Numbered from the stretch's first letter, positions 18,719 through 28,760 are shown. The stretch: 64,000 bases of DNA from Rhodobacter maris (GCF_900217815.1 NZ_OBMT01000003.1:299987-363986); one strand, 5' to 3'. Made by a program: numbers and translations. Notes: a model not told the origin generated them from the letters alone.

Positions 18719-20035
18719 GTGACAACCGGAACGAAGCGGATTGCGGTGATCGGCGCGGGCATCTCGGGGCTCGGCGCAGCCTGGCTGATGCGGGGGCACG
18801 AGGTCGTGGTGTTTGAGGCCGGGCGGCGGATCGGTGGCCACGCGCGCACGATTGCGGCTTTCGGGGCGATGGTCGACACGGGGTTTCTGGTGTGCAACCG
18901 GGTGACCTATCCGCTTTTCACAGCGCTGATGGACAGTCTGGAGGTGCGGTTGCAAGCCGCGCCGATGAGTTTTGCCGCGAGCTTCGGTGATGGCGCCTAT
19001 GAATATGGCACGGCGTCCGCCCTCGACATGTTCCGCCAACCCCGACGGATTTTTGACCGCTCGCACTGGCTCATGATCCGCGATATCCGCCGCTTCATGG
19101 CGGAGGCGCCAAAAATGGCCGGGCTGGGCGGCTCGATCGGCGAGGTGATCGCGGAACTCGGCCTCGGACGCGAGTTCCGGGATCGCTTTTTGATGCCGAT
19201 GTCCGGGGCGATCTGGTCGACGCCGCCGCGTTTCATGCTCGATTTTCCGGCCGACCGGTTTTTGCGCTTTTTCGCGAGTCACGGGCTGATGGGCGAGGGA
19301 CCGCGCCCGCAATGGCTGACGGTGACGGGCGGCGCTTCCACTTATGTCGAGGCGCTTGCGACCGCCTGCGGCGCAGAGATCCGCCGCTCCTGCCCGGTGC
19401 AACTGCTGCGCCGCGGCCCGGGCGGGGTGACGGTGGTGAGCCCGCGCGGCGAGGAACGCTTCGATCAGGTGATCCTTGCGACCCATGCGCCGCAGGCACT
19501 GCGGCTTCTCGCCGATGCCGATGCGACCGAGACCGCGGTGCTTGGCGCGCTTTCCGTCGAGCCGAACCGGATGGTGCTCCATTCCGATCCGGGCTTTCTG
19601 CCACGCCGCCGCGCGCTCTGGTCCTCCTGGAACCATGTCACCGCGGCCCCCCCGGGCGGGCTGCGCAACCGCCCCATTTCGCTCAGCTACTGGCTGAACC
19701 GGCTGCAACGGGTGGAAACCCCTGCGCCGCTTATCATGACCCTCAACCCAGAGCGCGAACCACAGGCGATCCATAACGAGGCGACGCTGTCGCATCCGCA
19801 ATTCGATGCCCGGGCGCTTGCGGCGCTTGAGCGGCTTGGGGAGATCCAGGGCCGCGGCGGGATCTGGTATACGGGTGCCTGGACGCGCTACGGCTTCCAC
19901 GAGGACGGGCTTCTTTCGGCGCTCAGGGTCGCGCAGGCGATGGGGCGGGACTGGCCGCTCGGCCCGGACCCCTGGGCTGCGGAGATGCCCGACTGGGTGC
20001 GCCGTCCGCGCAGCGCTGCAGGGCTTGCCGCATGA
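18719..20035 (+). CDS. FAD-dependent amine oxidase-like protein (NAD-binding Rossmann)
   Basis: This 438-residue flavoprotein has the FAD-binding motif IAVIGAGISGLGAAWLM near residue 8 and GRRIGGHART just after. It resembles the predicted flavin oxidases found with cyclopropane-fatty-acid-type genes, for example in the R. sphaeroides RpoE regulon. The exact substrate is unknown. I chose GTG 18719, with AGGCAAAG before it, over a longer frame to 18599, since upstream sequence is promoter-like. It is four-base coupled to the next gene. Confidence 0.85.
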   Translation: MTTGTKRIAVIGAGISGLGAAWLMRGHEVVVFEAGRRIGGHARTIAAFGAMVDTGFLVCNRVTYPLFTALMDSLEVRLQAAPMSFAASFGDGAYEYGTASALDMFRQPRRIFDRSHWLMIRDIRRFMAEAPKMAGLGGSIGEVIAELGLGREFRDRFLMPMSGAIWSTPPRFMLDFPADRFLRFFASHGLMGEGPRPQWLTVTGGASTYVEALATACGAEIRRSCPVQLLRRGPGGVTVVSPRGEERFDQVILATHAPQALRLLADADATETAVLGALSVEPNRMVLHSDPGFLPRRRALWSSWNHVTAAPPGGLRNRPISLSYWLNRLQRVETPAPLIMTLNPEREPQAIHNEATLSHPQFDARALAALERLGEIQGRGGIWYTGAWTRYGFHEDGLLSALRVAQAMGRDWPLGPDPWAAEMPDWVRRPRSAAGLAA

Positions 20036-20736
20036 AGGATGCGCTCGCGCTGATCACGTTCGCGCTGGCTTTGGCCTTTGCGGCGGCGCCTGTGCTGACC
20101 GAGGGGTTTCGAGGCTTTACCCCGGGCCAGTTTCCAGTGCCCTCCGACCGCTGGCCGGTGGTTCCGGCAGGATGGGCCTTTGCGATCTGGGGGGTAATTT
20201 ATTTGTGGTTGGTGGCCGGGGCCGCCTGGGGGCTGGTGCGCGCCCGCACCGCCCCCGCCTGGCAGGCAATGCGCGCGCCGCTGTGCCTCAGCCTTGCGAT
20301 CGGTGTCCCCTGGATCTGGGTGGCGAACCTTCAGCCCGCGGCGGCCGCGGTGATGCTCGTTTTCATGGCCGCGACGGCGATTGCCGCCTTTCTCAAGGCA
20401 CCCTCCGGCCCGTGGGCCGCCTGGCCGGTCGGGCTTTATGCGGGGTGGCTGAGTGCGGCGACCGCCGTGGCCTTTGGTGTGGTGCTGCCGGGGCAGGGGG
20501 TGCTCGCGCCGCACAGCGCCACGTTCGCGGCGCTTGCGGGGCTGCTGGGCGCAGCGCTGCTGGTGACCTGGCGGCGCAGCGATGTGCCAAGCTATGCCGC
20601 TGCGGTGCTCTGGGCGCTCTGGGGTGTCATCGTGGCCAATATGACGGCGGGCGATCTGCCGGTGAGCTTCGCAGCGGCGCTCGGCATGGTTGCGCTCATC
20701 ACGGTTTCAATTCTGCGCAGGAGGGAGATGCAATGA
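20032..20736 (+). CDS. TspO/MBR-like tryptophan-rich membrane protein
   Basis: This 234-residue, strongly hydrophobic protein has about seven helices and many Trp. The stretch PAGWAFAIWGVIYLWLVAGA is typical of the larger tryptophan-rich sensory-protein relatives. The function is unknown, perhaps tetrapyrrole or lipid related. It sits between the flavin oxidase and glutathione peroxidase, with four-base overlaps on both sides (ATGA type), so the three are one transcription unit. Confidence 0.7.
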   Translation: MKDALALITFALALAFAAAPVLTEGFRGFTPGQFPVPSDRWPVVPAGWAFAIWGVIYLWLVAGAAWGLVRARTAPAWQAMRAPLCLSLAIGVPWIWVANLQPAAAAVMLVFMAATAIAAFLKAPSGPWAAWPVGLYAGWLSAATAVAFGVVLPGQGVLAPHSATFAALAGLLGAALLVTWRRSDVPSYAAAVLWALWGVIVANMTAGDLPVSFAAALGMVALITVSILRRREMQ

Positions 20737-21284
20737 AGGTTCTCACAATGGCGACGGCGCTGCTCACCGGCTTTGGTGCTTTGGGCGCAGCCTCGAAGCC
20801 CGCGCCCGCGGCCGATGCGCCGAGCTTCACCTTCGTCTCGATCGAGGGGGGCACCATCGATACGGCCGATTTTCGCGGACATCCAGTTCTGGTGGTCAAC
20901 ACCGCCTCGCTTTGTGGTTTCACCCCGCAACTCGGAGGGCTGCAGAAATTGCATGAGGAATTCGGCCCGAAAGGGCTCGTAGTGCTTGCCGTCCCCTCCG
21001 ACGATTTCAAGCAGGAACTCGACAACGCCAAGGAAGTTTCTGAGTTCTGTACGCTGACCTACGGCATCACCTTGCCGATGACCGATATCACTCACGTGAA
21101 GGGGGAGGCGGCGCATCCGTTCTACAAATGGGTGAAAAGCCAGACCGGCTTTGTGCCGCGCTGGAATTTCAACAAAGTGCTTCTGGACGGCACCGGGAAT
21201 GTCGTCGACACTTGGGGCTCGCTGACGCCGCCGGGCGCGGATGCGATCCGCGATGCGATCGTGCCGCTGCTGCCGGGAGCCTGA
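20733..21284 (+). CDS. Glutathione peroxidase (exported)
   Basis: This 183-residue protein has a probable N-terminal signal peptide (MKVLTMATALLTGFGALGAA, then about PAPAADAP). The peroxidatic Cys is in NTASLCGFTPQLGGLQ, and the Trp/Asn signature is WNFNKVLLDG. It reduces organic or lipid hydroperoxides with thiol donors. Its context with an ECF sigma pair supports a role in oxidative stress, probably in the periplasm. Confidence 0.92.
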   Translation: MKVLTMATALLTGFGALGAASKPAPAADAPSFTFVSIEGGTIDTADFRGHPVLVVNTASLCGFTPQLGGLQKLHEEFGPKGLVVLAVPSDDFKQELDNAKEVSEFCTLTYGITLPMTDITHVKGEAAHPFYKWVKSQTGFVPRWNFNKVLLDGTGNVVDTWGSLTPPGADAIRDAIVPLLPGA

Positions 21285-21304
21285 ACGCAACCGGAGGCGA
21301 AACG

Positions 21305-21337
21305 AAAAGGCGCCGGAGAGCCCCCCGGCGCCTTTTT
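21305..21337. terminator. Bidirectional intrinsic terminator
   Basis: AAAAGGCGCCGG and CCGGCGCCTTTTT form a strong stem flanked by A- and T-runs. It lies between the glutathione peroxidase gene (+) and the peptide-transporter operon (-), which converge. Confidence 0.88.
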
Positions 21338-21353
21338 CATTGGGGCCGTGCGC

Positions 21354-22259
21354 TCAGCGGCCGCGGATACGCGGGTCGAGCGCGTCGCGCAGCCCGTCGC
21401 CGATATAATTGACCGAGAGCACGGTGAGCGAGATCGCTACGCCCGGCAGCACCACGCGCATCGGGTAGAGCTGGATCTGGTCGACCGCGTCGAACAGAAG
21501 CCGTCCCCATGTCGGGAAATCGGGCGGGAAGCCGAGCCCGAGGAAGGAGAGCGCGGATTCGGTGATGATCGCCGAGGCGATGCCGAGCGTCGCCGAGACC
21601 ATGATCGGCGACATCACATTGGGCAGGATATGGCGCAGCACCATGCGATGCGCAGGCGTGCCGATCGAGCGTGCGGCGAGCACGAATTCGCGCTCCTTCA
21701 GCGCCAGCACCTCGCCGCGCACGATCCGTGCCGTCTGCATCCATGAGGTGGCGCCGATCGCGGTGACGATGAGCAGGAAGATCCCGCCCTCCGGGCCGAA
21801 GCTCTTGGAGAGCGGCTCGCGAAAGAGCGTCACCATCAAGAGCAAAAGCGGCAGGAGCGGCAGCGCAAGGAAGAGATCGGTCATCCGCATCAGCGGTCCT
21901 TCGAGGCGGCGGAAATAGCCGGCCAGAACCCCGATGGTGGTGCCGAGGAAGATCGCGAGCCCCATTGCGGTCAGCCCCACCGAGAGCGAGACTTTTCCGC
22001 CTGCCATCATCCGCGCGAGGATGTCGCGGCCAAGCTGGTCGGTGCCGAGCGGATGGGCCATCGAGAAGCCCTTGTTGCGCGCGCGCAGGTCCACATAAGT
22101 GGGCGCCATGTCCCACAGCCACGGCCCGATCAGGATCCCGGCTATGATGATCACGAAGATGGTCAGCCCGACCAGTGCGCCCTTGTGGGTCTTGAACTGG
22201 TCCCAGACATCCCACCACTGGTTGCGGGGCGGGCGGAAAGTTGCGGTGGTCTCAGTCAT
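21354..22259 (-). CDS. Peptide ABC transporter permease, DppC/OppC family
   Basis: This 301-residue inner-membrane permease has a N-terminal helix (LVGLTIFVIIIAGILIG), HPLGTDQLGRDILARM typical for DppC/OppC, and the EAA loop around ERARSIGTPAHRMVLRHILPN-like sequence. It is the last gene of the reverse-strand operon and overlaps dppB-like by eight bases. Confidence 0.94.
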   Translation of the reverse strand: MTETTATFRPPRNQWWDVWDQFKTHKGALVGLTIFVIIIAGILIGPWLWDMAPTYVDLRARNKGFSMAHPLGTDQLGRDILARMMAGGKVSLSVGLTAMGLAIFLGTTIGVLAGYFRRLEGPLMRMTDLFLALPLLPLLLLMVTLFREPLSKSFGPEGGIFLLIVTAIGATSWMQTARIVRGEVLALKEREFVLAARSIGTPAHRMVLRHILPNVMSPIMVSATLGIASAIITESALSFLGLGFPPDFPTWGRLLFDAVDQIQLYPMRVVLPGVAISLTVLSVNYIGDGLRDALDPRIRGR

Positions 22260-23259
22260 AGCGGATCCGGGGATCGAGGATGCCGTAAAGCAGGTCGGCG
22301 ATCAGGTTGAAAAGCACGATCAGCGTGGCGAAGATGAAGGTGAGCGACATCACCATCGGCAGGTCGTTGGCGTGGATCGACAGGATCAGCTGCTGGCCGA
22401 GCCCGTTCACCTTGAACACCTGCTCGGTGATGATCGCGCCGCCGAAGATCTGCGGCACGCCAAGCGCGATCACGGTGACGACGGGGATGAGCGAATTGCG
22501 CAGCACGTGGACGAGCACCACGACCTTTTCCGTCAGCCCCTTGGCGCGGGCGGTGCGGACGTAATCCTGGCCGAGATTGTCGAGCATCGAGGAGCGCATG
22601 AAGCGCGAGATCTGCGCGGCGTTGTAAAGCGCCAGCACGGTGACCGGCATCACCATCTGGCGGAGCTGCGCGGTGAAGCTTGCCCAATCGGTGACCTTGA
22701 GCGTCGTGTCATAGACCGAGGGGAACCATTTGAGCTTCACGGCGAAGAGGATGATGAGAACGACCCCGGTGAAGAAGGTGGGGACGGAAAAGCCCACCAT
22801 TGAGATGAAGGTACCAAGGTTGTCGAACCAGGAATATTGCCGGTAGGCCGACAGGATGCCGATCGGCACGGCGATGAGCACGCCCACGAGATAGGCAGAG
22901 CCCACCACCATCAGCGTTTGCGGGATGCGTTCGGCGATGATGTCCATCACCGGCTGGCGTGACTGGAACGAGATCACGCGCTGCATCCCCTCGGCCAGAT
23001 GGGTGCCGAAGAGCGTGTCGACCAGATGCATGGGCTCGACCCAGAACATCTGCTTGAGCCAGAGGAAATAGCGGACATACCAGGCCGCATCGAGGCCGAG
23101 TGCGGTGCGCATCTTCGCTTTCACCTCGGGGGGCACGGTGAGCGGCACATCGCCCAGAGGGTCGCCCGGGGCGGCCTCCAGGAGCAAAAAGATCACCAAA
23201 GAGATGATCAGAAGCGTCGGGATCGCGATCAGCAAGCGTCGCAGGGTAAACTGGAACAT
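22252..23259 (-). CDS. Peptide ABC transporter permease, DppB/OppB family
   Basis: This 335-residue permease starts at ATG 23259 (MFQFTLRRLLIAIPTLL). The frame is open further upstream, but that region is a GC hairpin. It shows the DppB/OppB traits RLLIAIPTLLIISLVIF and YVRTARAKGLTEKVVVLVHVL (EAA loop). It pairs with the following DppC-like permease. Confidence 0.94.
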   Translation of the reverse strand: MFQFTLRRLLIAIPTLLIISLVIFLLLEAAPGDPLGDVPLTVPPEVKAKMRTALGLDAAWYVRYFLWLKQMFWVEPMHLVDTLFGTHLAEGMQRVISFQSRQPVMDIIAERIPQTLMVVGSAYLVGVLIAVPIGILSAYRQYSWFDNLGTFISMVGFSVPTFFTGVVLIILFAVKLKWFPSVYDTTLKVTDWASFTAQLRQMVMPVTVLALYNAAQISRFMRSSMLDNLGQDYVRTARAKGLTEKVVVLVHVLRNSLIPVVTVIALGVPQIFGGAIITEQVFKVNGLGQQLILSIHANDLPMVMSLTFIFATLIVLFNLIADLLYGILDPRIRYD

Positions 23260-23295
23260 CGGCGCCTCGGGGCATTTCTCTTGACCGGGGGGTGG

Positions 23296-23362
23296 CGGGG
23301 GGGCGCCGGGCCGCAGGCCCGGCGCCCCCCCGCCCGGGTCGGACCGGCCCTGCCGGTCCGAC
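23296..23362 (-). terminator. Two perfect GC hairpins between binding-protein and permease genes
   Basis: A 16-bp stem (GGGGGGGCGCCGGGCC with its complement around GCA, 23297-23331) is directly followed by GTCGGACCGGC/GCCGGTCCGAC (23338-23362). They lie in the 124-base space downstream of the solute-binding gene. They probably stabilise that upstream message and lower permease expression. Confidence 0.75.
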
Positions 23363-23383
23363 ACCGCTTTCAGCGGGAAGGGA

Positions 23384-25087
23384 TCACTTGATCCGATACC
23401 AGTCGGAAGCGTTCCACAGTTCGCTGTCCCAGGTGTTCAGGATCACGCCACCGAGACTGTTGGAATGCGCCGAGAGCCGGCCGCGGTCGACGAGCGGAAC
23501 GACAACATAGCTGTCTTTTGTCAGCATCTCGTTCATCCGCTTGGCGAGCGTGGAGCGCTCCGTCATGTCGCCCGTCGCGCCGAGTTCCTTGACCTTCTCG
23601 TCATAAGCCGGATCGCAGAAGCGGTTGATGTTCTCGCCCTGCCACTGGTTGTCCGGGTTCGGCGCCTTTTCACAGGTGTATTGCGCCAGATAGGGCTCGG
23701 GATCGGTGCCGTCGAAGTTGTTGGCATACATCTCCACATCGGCATAGAACTTCTGGATCGTGTCCGGCGAGCCTGCGTCGCCGCCGAAGAACACCGACGG
23801 GTCGACCGTCTTCAGTTCGACCTCGACGCCGATATCATTCCACCATTGCTTGATGATCGACTGGAAGTCCTGCCGTATCGCGTTCACCGAGGTCTGATAA
23901 ACCAGGCGCAGCTTCTTGCCGTCCTTGTCGCGGATGCCATCGCCGTCGCTGTCGGTCCAGCCCGCCTCATCGAGCAGCGCCTTGGCGCCTTCGACATCCT
24001 GGGTCAGGCAGTCGGTGTTGGGGGAGGCGAACATCTCGGGCGCGGGCACGAGGTTGCAGGTCGGACGGCCCGCCTCGCCATAGCCGATATCGACGAGGAT
24101 CTGCCGGTCGATCGCCATCGAGAGCGCCTTGCGCACGCGCAGATCCGAAAGGATCGGGTGCGGGTGTTTCGCGGTCGAGCGTTCGCCCTCGGGCAGATCG
24201 GGCGATGGATCGGTCATGTTCATCTCGATGCGCTCGACGAGCGTGCCGAAAGCGTTGACGAACTGGCCCTTGCCCGCGGCCGCAAGCTCGGCCTGCAACT
24301 CGGGCGAGATCTGGGTGTTCCAGGCATAGTCAAACTCGCCCGTCTCCATCACCGCGCGCGCCGCCGCCGTCGCATCGCCGCCGCCCTTCACGAGCGCGGT
24401 GGCAAAAGCCGGTTTCGCCGGGTCGCGGTAGTTCGGGTTGGCTTCCAGCATCACCGTGTCATTCGTGCGGAATTCAGTCACACGGAACGGGCCGGTGCCG
24501 ATCGGCTTGAAGTTTTCTTCGGTGCAGGTCGAGGCATTGGCGCCGGTGCAATTGGCGAATTGCGCGGCCTGCAGGATCGGCGAGGTGGCGCCGACAAAGG
24601 CCATGAACGGGTTCGGCTTTGGCTCCTTGAAGGTGATCTTCACGGTCAGATCGTCCAGCGCCTCGACCTTCTCGATGCCCTCGTAGCGGGCGAGCTGTGC
24701 GCAGCCGCCGGCCGGATCCATGCAGTAATTCGCGGTGAAGACCGGGTCATTGGCGGTAAAGGGCGTGCCGTCCGACCATTTCATTCCCGGCTTGATGTGC
24801 CAGGTGATGCTCTTCATGTCTTCCGAGATGCCGCCGTTCTCGACGCTCGGGATCTCGGTCACGAGGCGCGGGATCACCTCGCCTTTTTCGTTGAAGCCCG
24901 CGAGCGGCTCAAGCACGAGGCTGCCCACTTCGATGTCTTTCGTGCCCGACGAGAGATAGGCGTTCATCGTCGAGACGGCTTGCGCGTAAAGGATTTTCAC
25001 ATCGCCGTCGCTGCCGCGTTCGGCAAAGGCGGCGGGCGCGACCATCAGCGTCGCGGCGGCGCCGAGAAGGGCGGTTTTCAACTTCAT
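23384..25087 (-). CDS. Peptide ABC transporter solute-binding protein (SBP family 5)
   Basis: This 567-residue periplasmic protein has a signal peptide (MKLKTALLGAAATLMVAPAAFA). Family-5 signs include ITWHIKPGMKWSDGTPFTANDPVF and LSDLRVRKALSMAIDRQ. The DSDGDGIRDKDG insert (about residue 380) looks like a calcium-binding Asp loop. It binds oligopeptides or related ligands for the neighbouring permeases. It is spaced 43 bases from the ATPase gene upstream. Confidence 0.93.
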   Translation of the reverse strand: MKLKTALLGAAATLMVAPAAFAERGSDGDVKILYAQAVSTMNAYLSSGTKDIEVGSLVLEPLAGFNEKGEVIPRLVTEIPSVENGGISEDMKSITWHIKPGMKWSDGTPFTANDPVFTANYCMDPAGGCAQLARYEGIEKVEALDDLTVKITFKEPKPNPFMAFVGATSPILQAAQFANCTGANASTCTEENFKPIGTGPFRVTEFRTNDTVMLEANPNYRDPAKPAFATALVKGGGDATAAARAVMETGEFDYAWNTQISPELQAELAAAGKGQFVNAFGTLVERIEMNMTDPSPDLPEGERSTAKHPHPILSDLRVRKALSMAIDRQILVDIGYGEAGRPTCNLVPAPEMFASPNTDCLTQDVEGAKALLDEAGWTDSDGDGIRDKDGKKLRLVYQTSVNAIRQDFQSIIKQWWNDIGVEVELKTVDPSVFFGGDAGSPDTIQKFYADVEMYANNFDGTDPEPYLAQYTCEKAPNPDNQWQGENINRFCDPAYDEKVKELGATGDMTERSTLAKRMNEMLTKDSYVVVPLVDRGRLSAHSNSLGGVILNTWDSELWNASDWYRIK

Positions 25088-25130
25088 GTCAAGCTTCTCC
25101 TTGTTGGAAGTTGGGGTCTTGCGGGCTCGG

Positions 25131-26162
25131 TTAGCGCCCCGGGTTGGCCCCGGAGTTTGCCGCTCCGACAGCGGCTTCTTGGATCAGATGGCAGGCAAGA
25201 AAATGCCCGGGCGCAACTTCAGTGAATGCCGGCTCCAGCTCGCGGCAGACCGGCATCACCTTCGGGCAGCGGGTGCAGAAATTGCAGCCCTTGGGCGGGT
25301 TGGCAGGCGAGGGCACATCGCCCTTGAGGATGATGCGTTGGCGCGCGGTCTCGGCATTCGGGTCGGGCTCGGGCACGGCCGACAAAAGCGCCTGCGTATA
25401 GGGGTGGCGCGGCGCATCGTAGAGCACATCGCGCGAGGCGAGCTCGACGATCCGGCCCAGATACATCACCGCCACCCGGTCGGCGATATGGCGCACCATG
25501 GAAAGATCGTGCGAGATGAAGAGATAGGTGAGCCCGAGGCTGTCTTGCAGCTCTTCGAGCAGGTTCACCACCTGCGCCTGGATCGAGACATCGAGCGCCG
25601 CGATCGGCTCGTCGCAGACGATGAATTTCGGGTTCAGCGCCAGCGCGCGCGCAATGCCGATGCGCTGGCGCTGCCCGCCCGAGAATTCATGCGGGTAGCG
25701 GTTGGCGAAATCGCGGTTGAGCCCGACCTTGTCCATCAGCTCGTAGATCCGCGCCAGCTTTTGCGCGCGCGACAGCGTGGTGTGCTCGTCGAGCGGCTCG
25801 CCGATGATGCTTGCCACCGTCATGCGCGGGTTCAGGCTTGCCTGCGGATCCTGAAACACCATCTGCATGCGCGGCCGCATCGCGCGCAGCTCGCTTGCCG
25901 GCGCGGCCAGAACATCCTCGCCGCCGAGCACGACACGGCCCGCCGTGGGCTCGTAAAGGCGCAGGATCGCGCGTCCGCAGGTGCTCTTGCCGCAGCCCGA
26001 TTCCCCCACGAGACCAAGGGTTTCCCCCTCGTAGATCGTGAAGGACACGTCATCGACCGCCTTCACGTCGCCGACCTTCTTGCGGAACACCCCCGCCGTG
26101 ATCGGAAAATACATCTTCAGCCCCTCAACTTCGAGCAGGGGGGCGCGGGTGCCGTCAGCCAT
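25131..26162 (-). CDS. Peptide ABC transporter ATP-binding protein, OppF/DppF type
   Basis: This 343-residue ATPase has Walker [10 protein letters not shown], signature [15 protein letters not shown] and Walker [13 protein letters not shown]. The C-terminal oligopeptide-transporter extension has a Cys cluster ([14 protein letters not shown]), a possible 4Fe-4S site as in OppD/DppD-type ATPases. It overlaps the upstream ATPase gene by eight bases. Confidence 0.95.
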   Translation of the reverse strand: MADGTRAPLLEVEGLKMYFPITAGVFRKKVGDVKAVDDVSFTIYEGETLGLVGESGCGKSTCGRAILRLYEPTAGRVVLGGEDVLAAPASELRAMRPRMQMVFQDPQASLNPRMTVASIIGEPLDEHTTLSRAQKLARIYELMDKVGLNRDFANRYPHEFSGGQRQRIGIARALALNPKFIVCDEPIAALDVSIQAQVVNLLEELQDSLGLTYLFISHDLSMVRHIADRVAVMYLGRIVELASRDVLYDAPRHPYTQALLSAVPEPDPNAETARQRIILKGDVPSPANPPKGCNFCTRCPKVMPVCRELEPAFTEVAPGHFLACHLIQEAAVGAANSGANPGR

Positions 26163-27186
26163 GGGCGGCCTCCTTGATCAGCGCGTCCGTGCGCGGGGCG
26201 GAAGCGTCGAAATCCCAAAAACAGGCGGCGTCATGGCCGGGGCCGACCGGGGAGCGTGCCGGGTTGGCGCGGTCGCAGGTCTCAAAGCGCGTGGTGCAGC
26301 GGTCGCGGAACGGGCAGGCGGTGGGCGCGGCGCGCAGGATCGGCGGTTGCCCCTCGATCACGTTCAGCTTGTCGGCGCGCTCACCGCGCACGCTCGGCAC
26401 GGTTTGCAGCAGTGCTCGCGTATAGGGGTGGCGCGGCCGGGCGAAAACCTCTTTGACCGGGCCCTGCTCGGCGATCTGGCCGCCATACATCACCATCACC
26501 CGGTCGGCGATGCCCGCGATCACGCCGAGATCATGGGTGATCCAGACGATCGCCATGCCAAGCTTCTGGCGCAGGTCTTTGACGAGTTCGAGGATCTGCG
26601 CCTGAATCGTCACGTCGAGCGCGGTGGTGGGTTCGTCGGCGATCAGCACCTTCGGGTCGCAGGCGAGCGCGATCGCGATCATCACCCGCTGCCGCATCCC
26701 GCCCGAGAACTGGTGCGGGTAGTCCCTCAATCGCTGTGCGGCATCGGGAATGCCCACGAGATCAAGGAGTTCCTTTGCACGCACCTGCGCTTGCGCCTTC
26801 GTCATCCCCATATGTTTGATCAGCGGCTCGCGCAGCTGATAGCCCACGGTGAAGACCGGGTTGAGCGAGGTCATCGGATCCTGAAAGATGAAGCCAACGC
26901 CGGGGCCGCGCACCGCGCGCAGCTGGGCCGGCGTGCATTTGAGCAGATCGAGCCCGTCAAACATCACGCGTCCCTCGCGCACCTCGGCGGGCGGAGAGGG
27001 CAGCAGTCCGATCAGCGACATCATCGTGACAGATTTGCCCGAGCCCGATTCGCCGACAACGCCCAGAAGTTCGCCGGGCTTAAGATCGAAGGAAACCGAA
27101 TTGACAGCATGCACTTCGCCGCCGCGAGTGCGAAAGATCGTCTTGAGGTTCGTCACCTCGAGAACGGGCTGCGCCCTGTCGCGCAT
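26155..27186 (-). CDS. Peptide ABC transporter ATP-binding protein, OppD/DppD type
   Basis: This 343-residue ATPase starts at ATG 27186 ([18 protein letters not shown]), after GGGGGACTC. A longer frame to 27297 is possible but has no better site. Walker A is GESGSGKSV, signature [15 protein letters not shown] and Walker [12 protein letters not shown]. The C-terminal Cys pattern ([14 protein letters not shown]) may hold a cluster. It is the first gene of the transporter operon, here ordered ATPases, binding protein, permeases. Confidence 0.94.
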   Translation of the reverse strand: MRDRAQPVLEVTNLKTIFRTRGGEVHAVNSVSFDLKPGELLGVVGESGSGKSVTMMSLIGLLPSPPAEVREGRVMFDGLDLLKCTPAQLRAVRGPGVGFIFQDPMTSLNPVFTVGYQLREPLIKHMGMTKAQAQVRAKELLDLVGIPDAAQRLRDYPHQFSGGMRQRVMIAIALACDPKVLIADEPTTALDVTIQAQILELVKDLRQKLGMAIVWITHDLGVIAGIADRVMVMYGGQIAEQGPVKEVFARPRHPYTRALLQTVPSVRGERADKLNVIEGQPPILRAAPTACPFRDRCTTRFETCDRANPARSPVGPGHDAACFWDFDASAPRTDALIKEAAHG

Positions 27187-27419
27187 GAGTCCCCCAGTCT
27201 TTTGTTTTTGCACCGTTTTTCGGGGCATATTCTGATAATCCTCACCAGAAGGTGAAGATATTTGACCGATTGTTAGAGATTTTTTCGGCTCACGCAAGCG
27301 CTAACGCGGGACGAGCCCTGCATCGGCTGCATGGCGCCTGCCCGGTGGGCAGGGCTTGACCATGGCCGCGCGCCCGGCAAGCCTGAGCCACCGCTCCTGC
27401 CCCTCCGAAAGAGATCGCC

Positions 27420-28760
27420 ATGCAATTTCCCATCCGTGCCACTGATGCTCCGCGTTTTTCCGCAGCCTTGCCAGAGGCCTGCGATGTCGTCGTGGTGGGC
27501 GCGGGTGTCGCGGGGGTGATGAGCGCCTATTACCTCGCCAAGGCGGGGCGGCGGGTCGTGCTTTTGGAAAAGGGCCGGGTGGCGGGGGAGCAATCCTCGC
27601 GCAACTGGGGCTGGATTCGTCAGCAGGGCCGCGACCCGGCGGAGCTTCCGATCATGATGGAGGCGATGCGGCTCTGGGAGGGCCTTGCGGACGAGCTTGG
27701 CCCGGACCTCGGATTTGCGCGCTGCGGCGTGGCGTATCTGAGCGACAGGCCCGGGGCGATGGACGGGTTCGAGGCCTGGGTGACGCTGGCGCGTGCGCAT
27801 GGGCTCGAAAGCCATCTGCTTGGCCGCGCCCAGCTGGCCGCGGCCGTGCCGCATCGCACGAACTGGGTTGGAGGGCTGATCACCCCTTCCGATGCCCGCG
27901 CCGAGCCCTTTGTGGCGGTGCCGATGCTGGCCGGGCTGGCCGAAAAGGCCGGTGTGACGATCATTGAGGGCTGCGCGGTGCGTGCGCTCGATCTCGCCGC
28001 GGGCAAGGTCGCGGGGGTGGTGACCGAAAAGGGCCGGATCCGCGCCGGGCAGGTGCTGGTTGCCGCGGGGGCCTGGTCATCGCTCTTCCTGCGTCGCCAC
28101 GGGCTTGCGCTGCCGCAGCTTCTCGTGCGCTCCTCGGTGGCGCAGACCGCGCCGATGCCGGAGATCACGCAGATCTCGGCGGTGGATGATGTGTTCGCCT
28201 GGAGGCGCCGCCTCGATGGTGGTTACACGCTCGCGCCCGGCACCTCGCATGATTTCTACCTTGGTCCCGATGCGCTGCGCCATTTCCTGAAATACGTGCC
28301 GCAGATGCGCCGCGACCTTTCGAAAACCGCGATCCATCCGCGCGCGCCCGCCGCTGGCTGGCCCGATGGCTGGTTCACGTCCCGGCACTGGGCGGAGGAT
28401 CGCGAGAGCCCGTTCGAGCGGATGCGGGTGCTCGATCCGCCGCCGAACCGGATCTATCTCAACAATGTCACGCGCGCCTTCGCTCGCGCCTTCCCCTCGC
28501 TCGGCGCGCCGAAACTGATCCGCAGCTGGGCGGGGATGATCGATGTGCTGCCCGATACCGTGCCGGTGCTCGATGCCGCGCCGATTGCCGGGCTTTATGT
28601 CGCCACCGGGCTTTCCGGTCACGGTTTCGGTATCGGCCCCGGCGTCGGGCGGGTTATGGCCGCGCTGATGACCGGCGCCCCTCCGGGCCACGATCTGACG
28701 CGCTTCAGGTGGAAACGCTTTACCGACGGGTCAAAAATCGACCTTGGCCCCACCTTCTGA
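27420..28760 (+). CDS. FAD-dependent oxidoreductase, D-amino-acid dehydrogenase/glycine oxidase family
   Basis: This 446-residue DAO-family flavoprotein has VVVVGAGVAGVMSAYYLA with LLEKGRVAGEQSSRNWGW (FAD binding, residues about 22-63) and a C-terminal GLSGHGFGIGPGVGRVMA. The likely substrate is an amino acid or N-methylated amine. It is divergent from a peptide transporter and followed by an amidohydrolase, so peptide or amino-acid catabolism is the likely setting. The 233-base space before it holds divergent promoters that I cannot place exactly. Confidence 0.85.
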   Translation: MQFPIRATDAPRFSAALPEACDVVVVGAGVAGVMSAYYLAKAGRRVVLLEKGRVAGEQSSRNWGWIRQQGRDPAELPIMMEAMRLWEGLADELGPDLGFARCGVAYLSDRPGAMDGFEAWVTLARAHGLESHLLGRAQLAAAVPHRTNWVGGLITPSDARAEPFVAVPMLAGLAEKAGVTIIEGCAVRALDLAAGKVAGVVTEKGRIRAGQVLVAAGAWSSLFLRRHGLALPQLLVRSSVAQTAPMPEITQISAVDDVFAWRRRLDGGYTLAPGTSHDFYLGPDALRHFLKYVPQMRRDLSKTAIHPRAPAAGWPDGWFTSRHWAEDRESPFERMRVLDPPPNRIYLNNVTRAFARAFPSLGAPKLIRSWAGMIDVLPDTVPVLDAAPIAGLYVATGLSGHGFGIGPGVGRVMAALMTGAPPGHDLTRFRWKRFTDGSKIDLGPTF

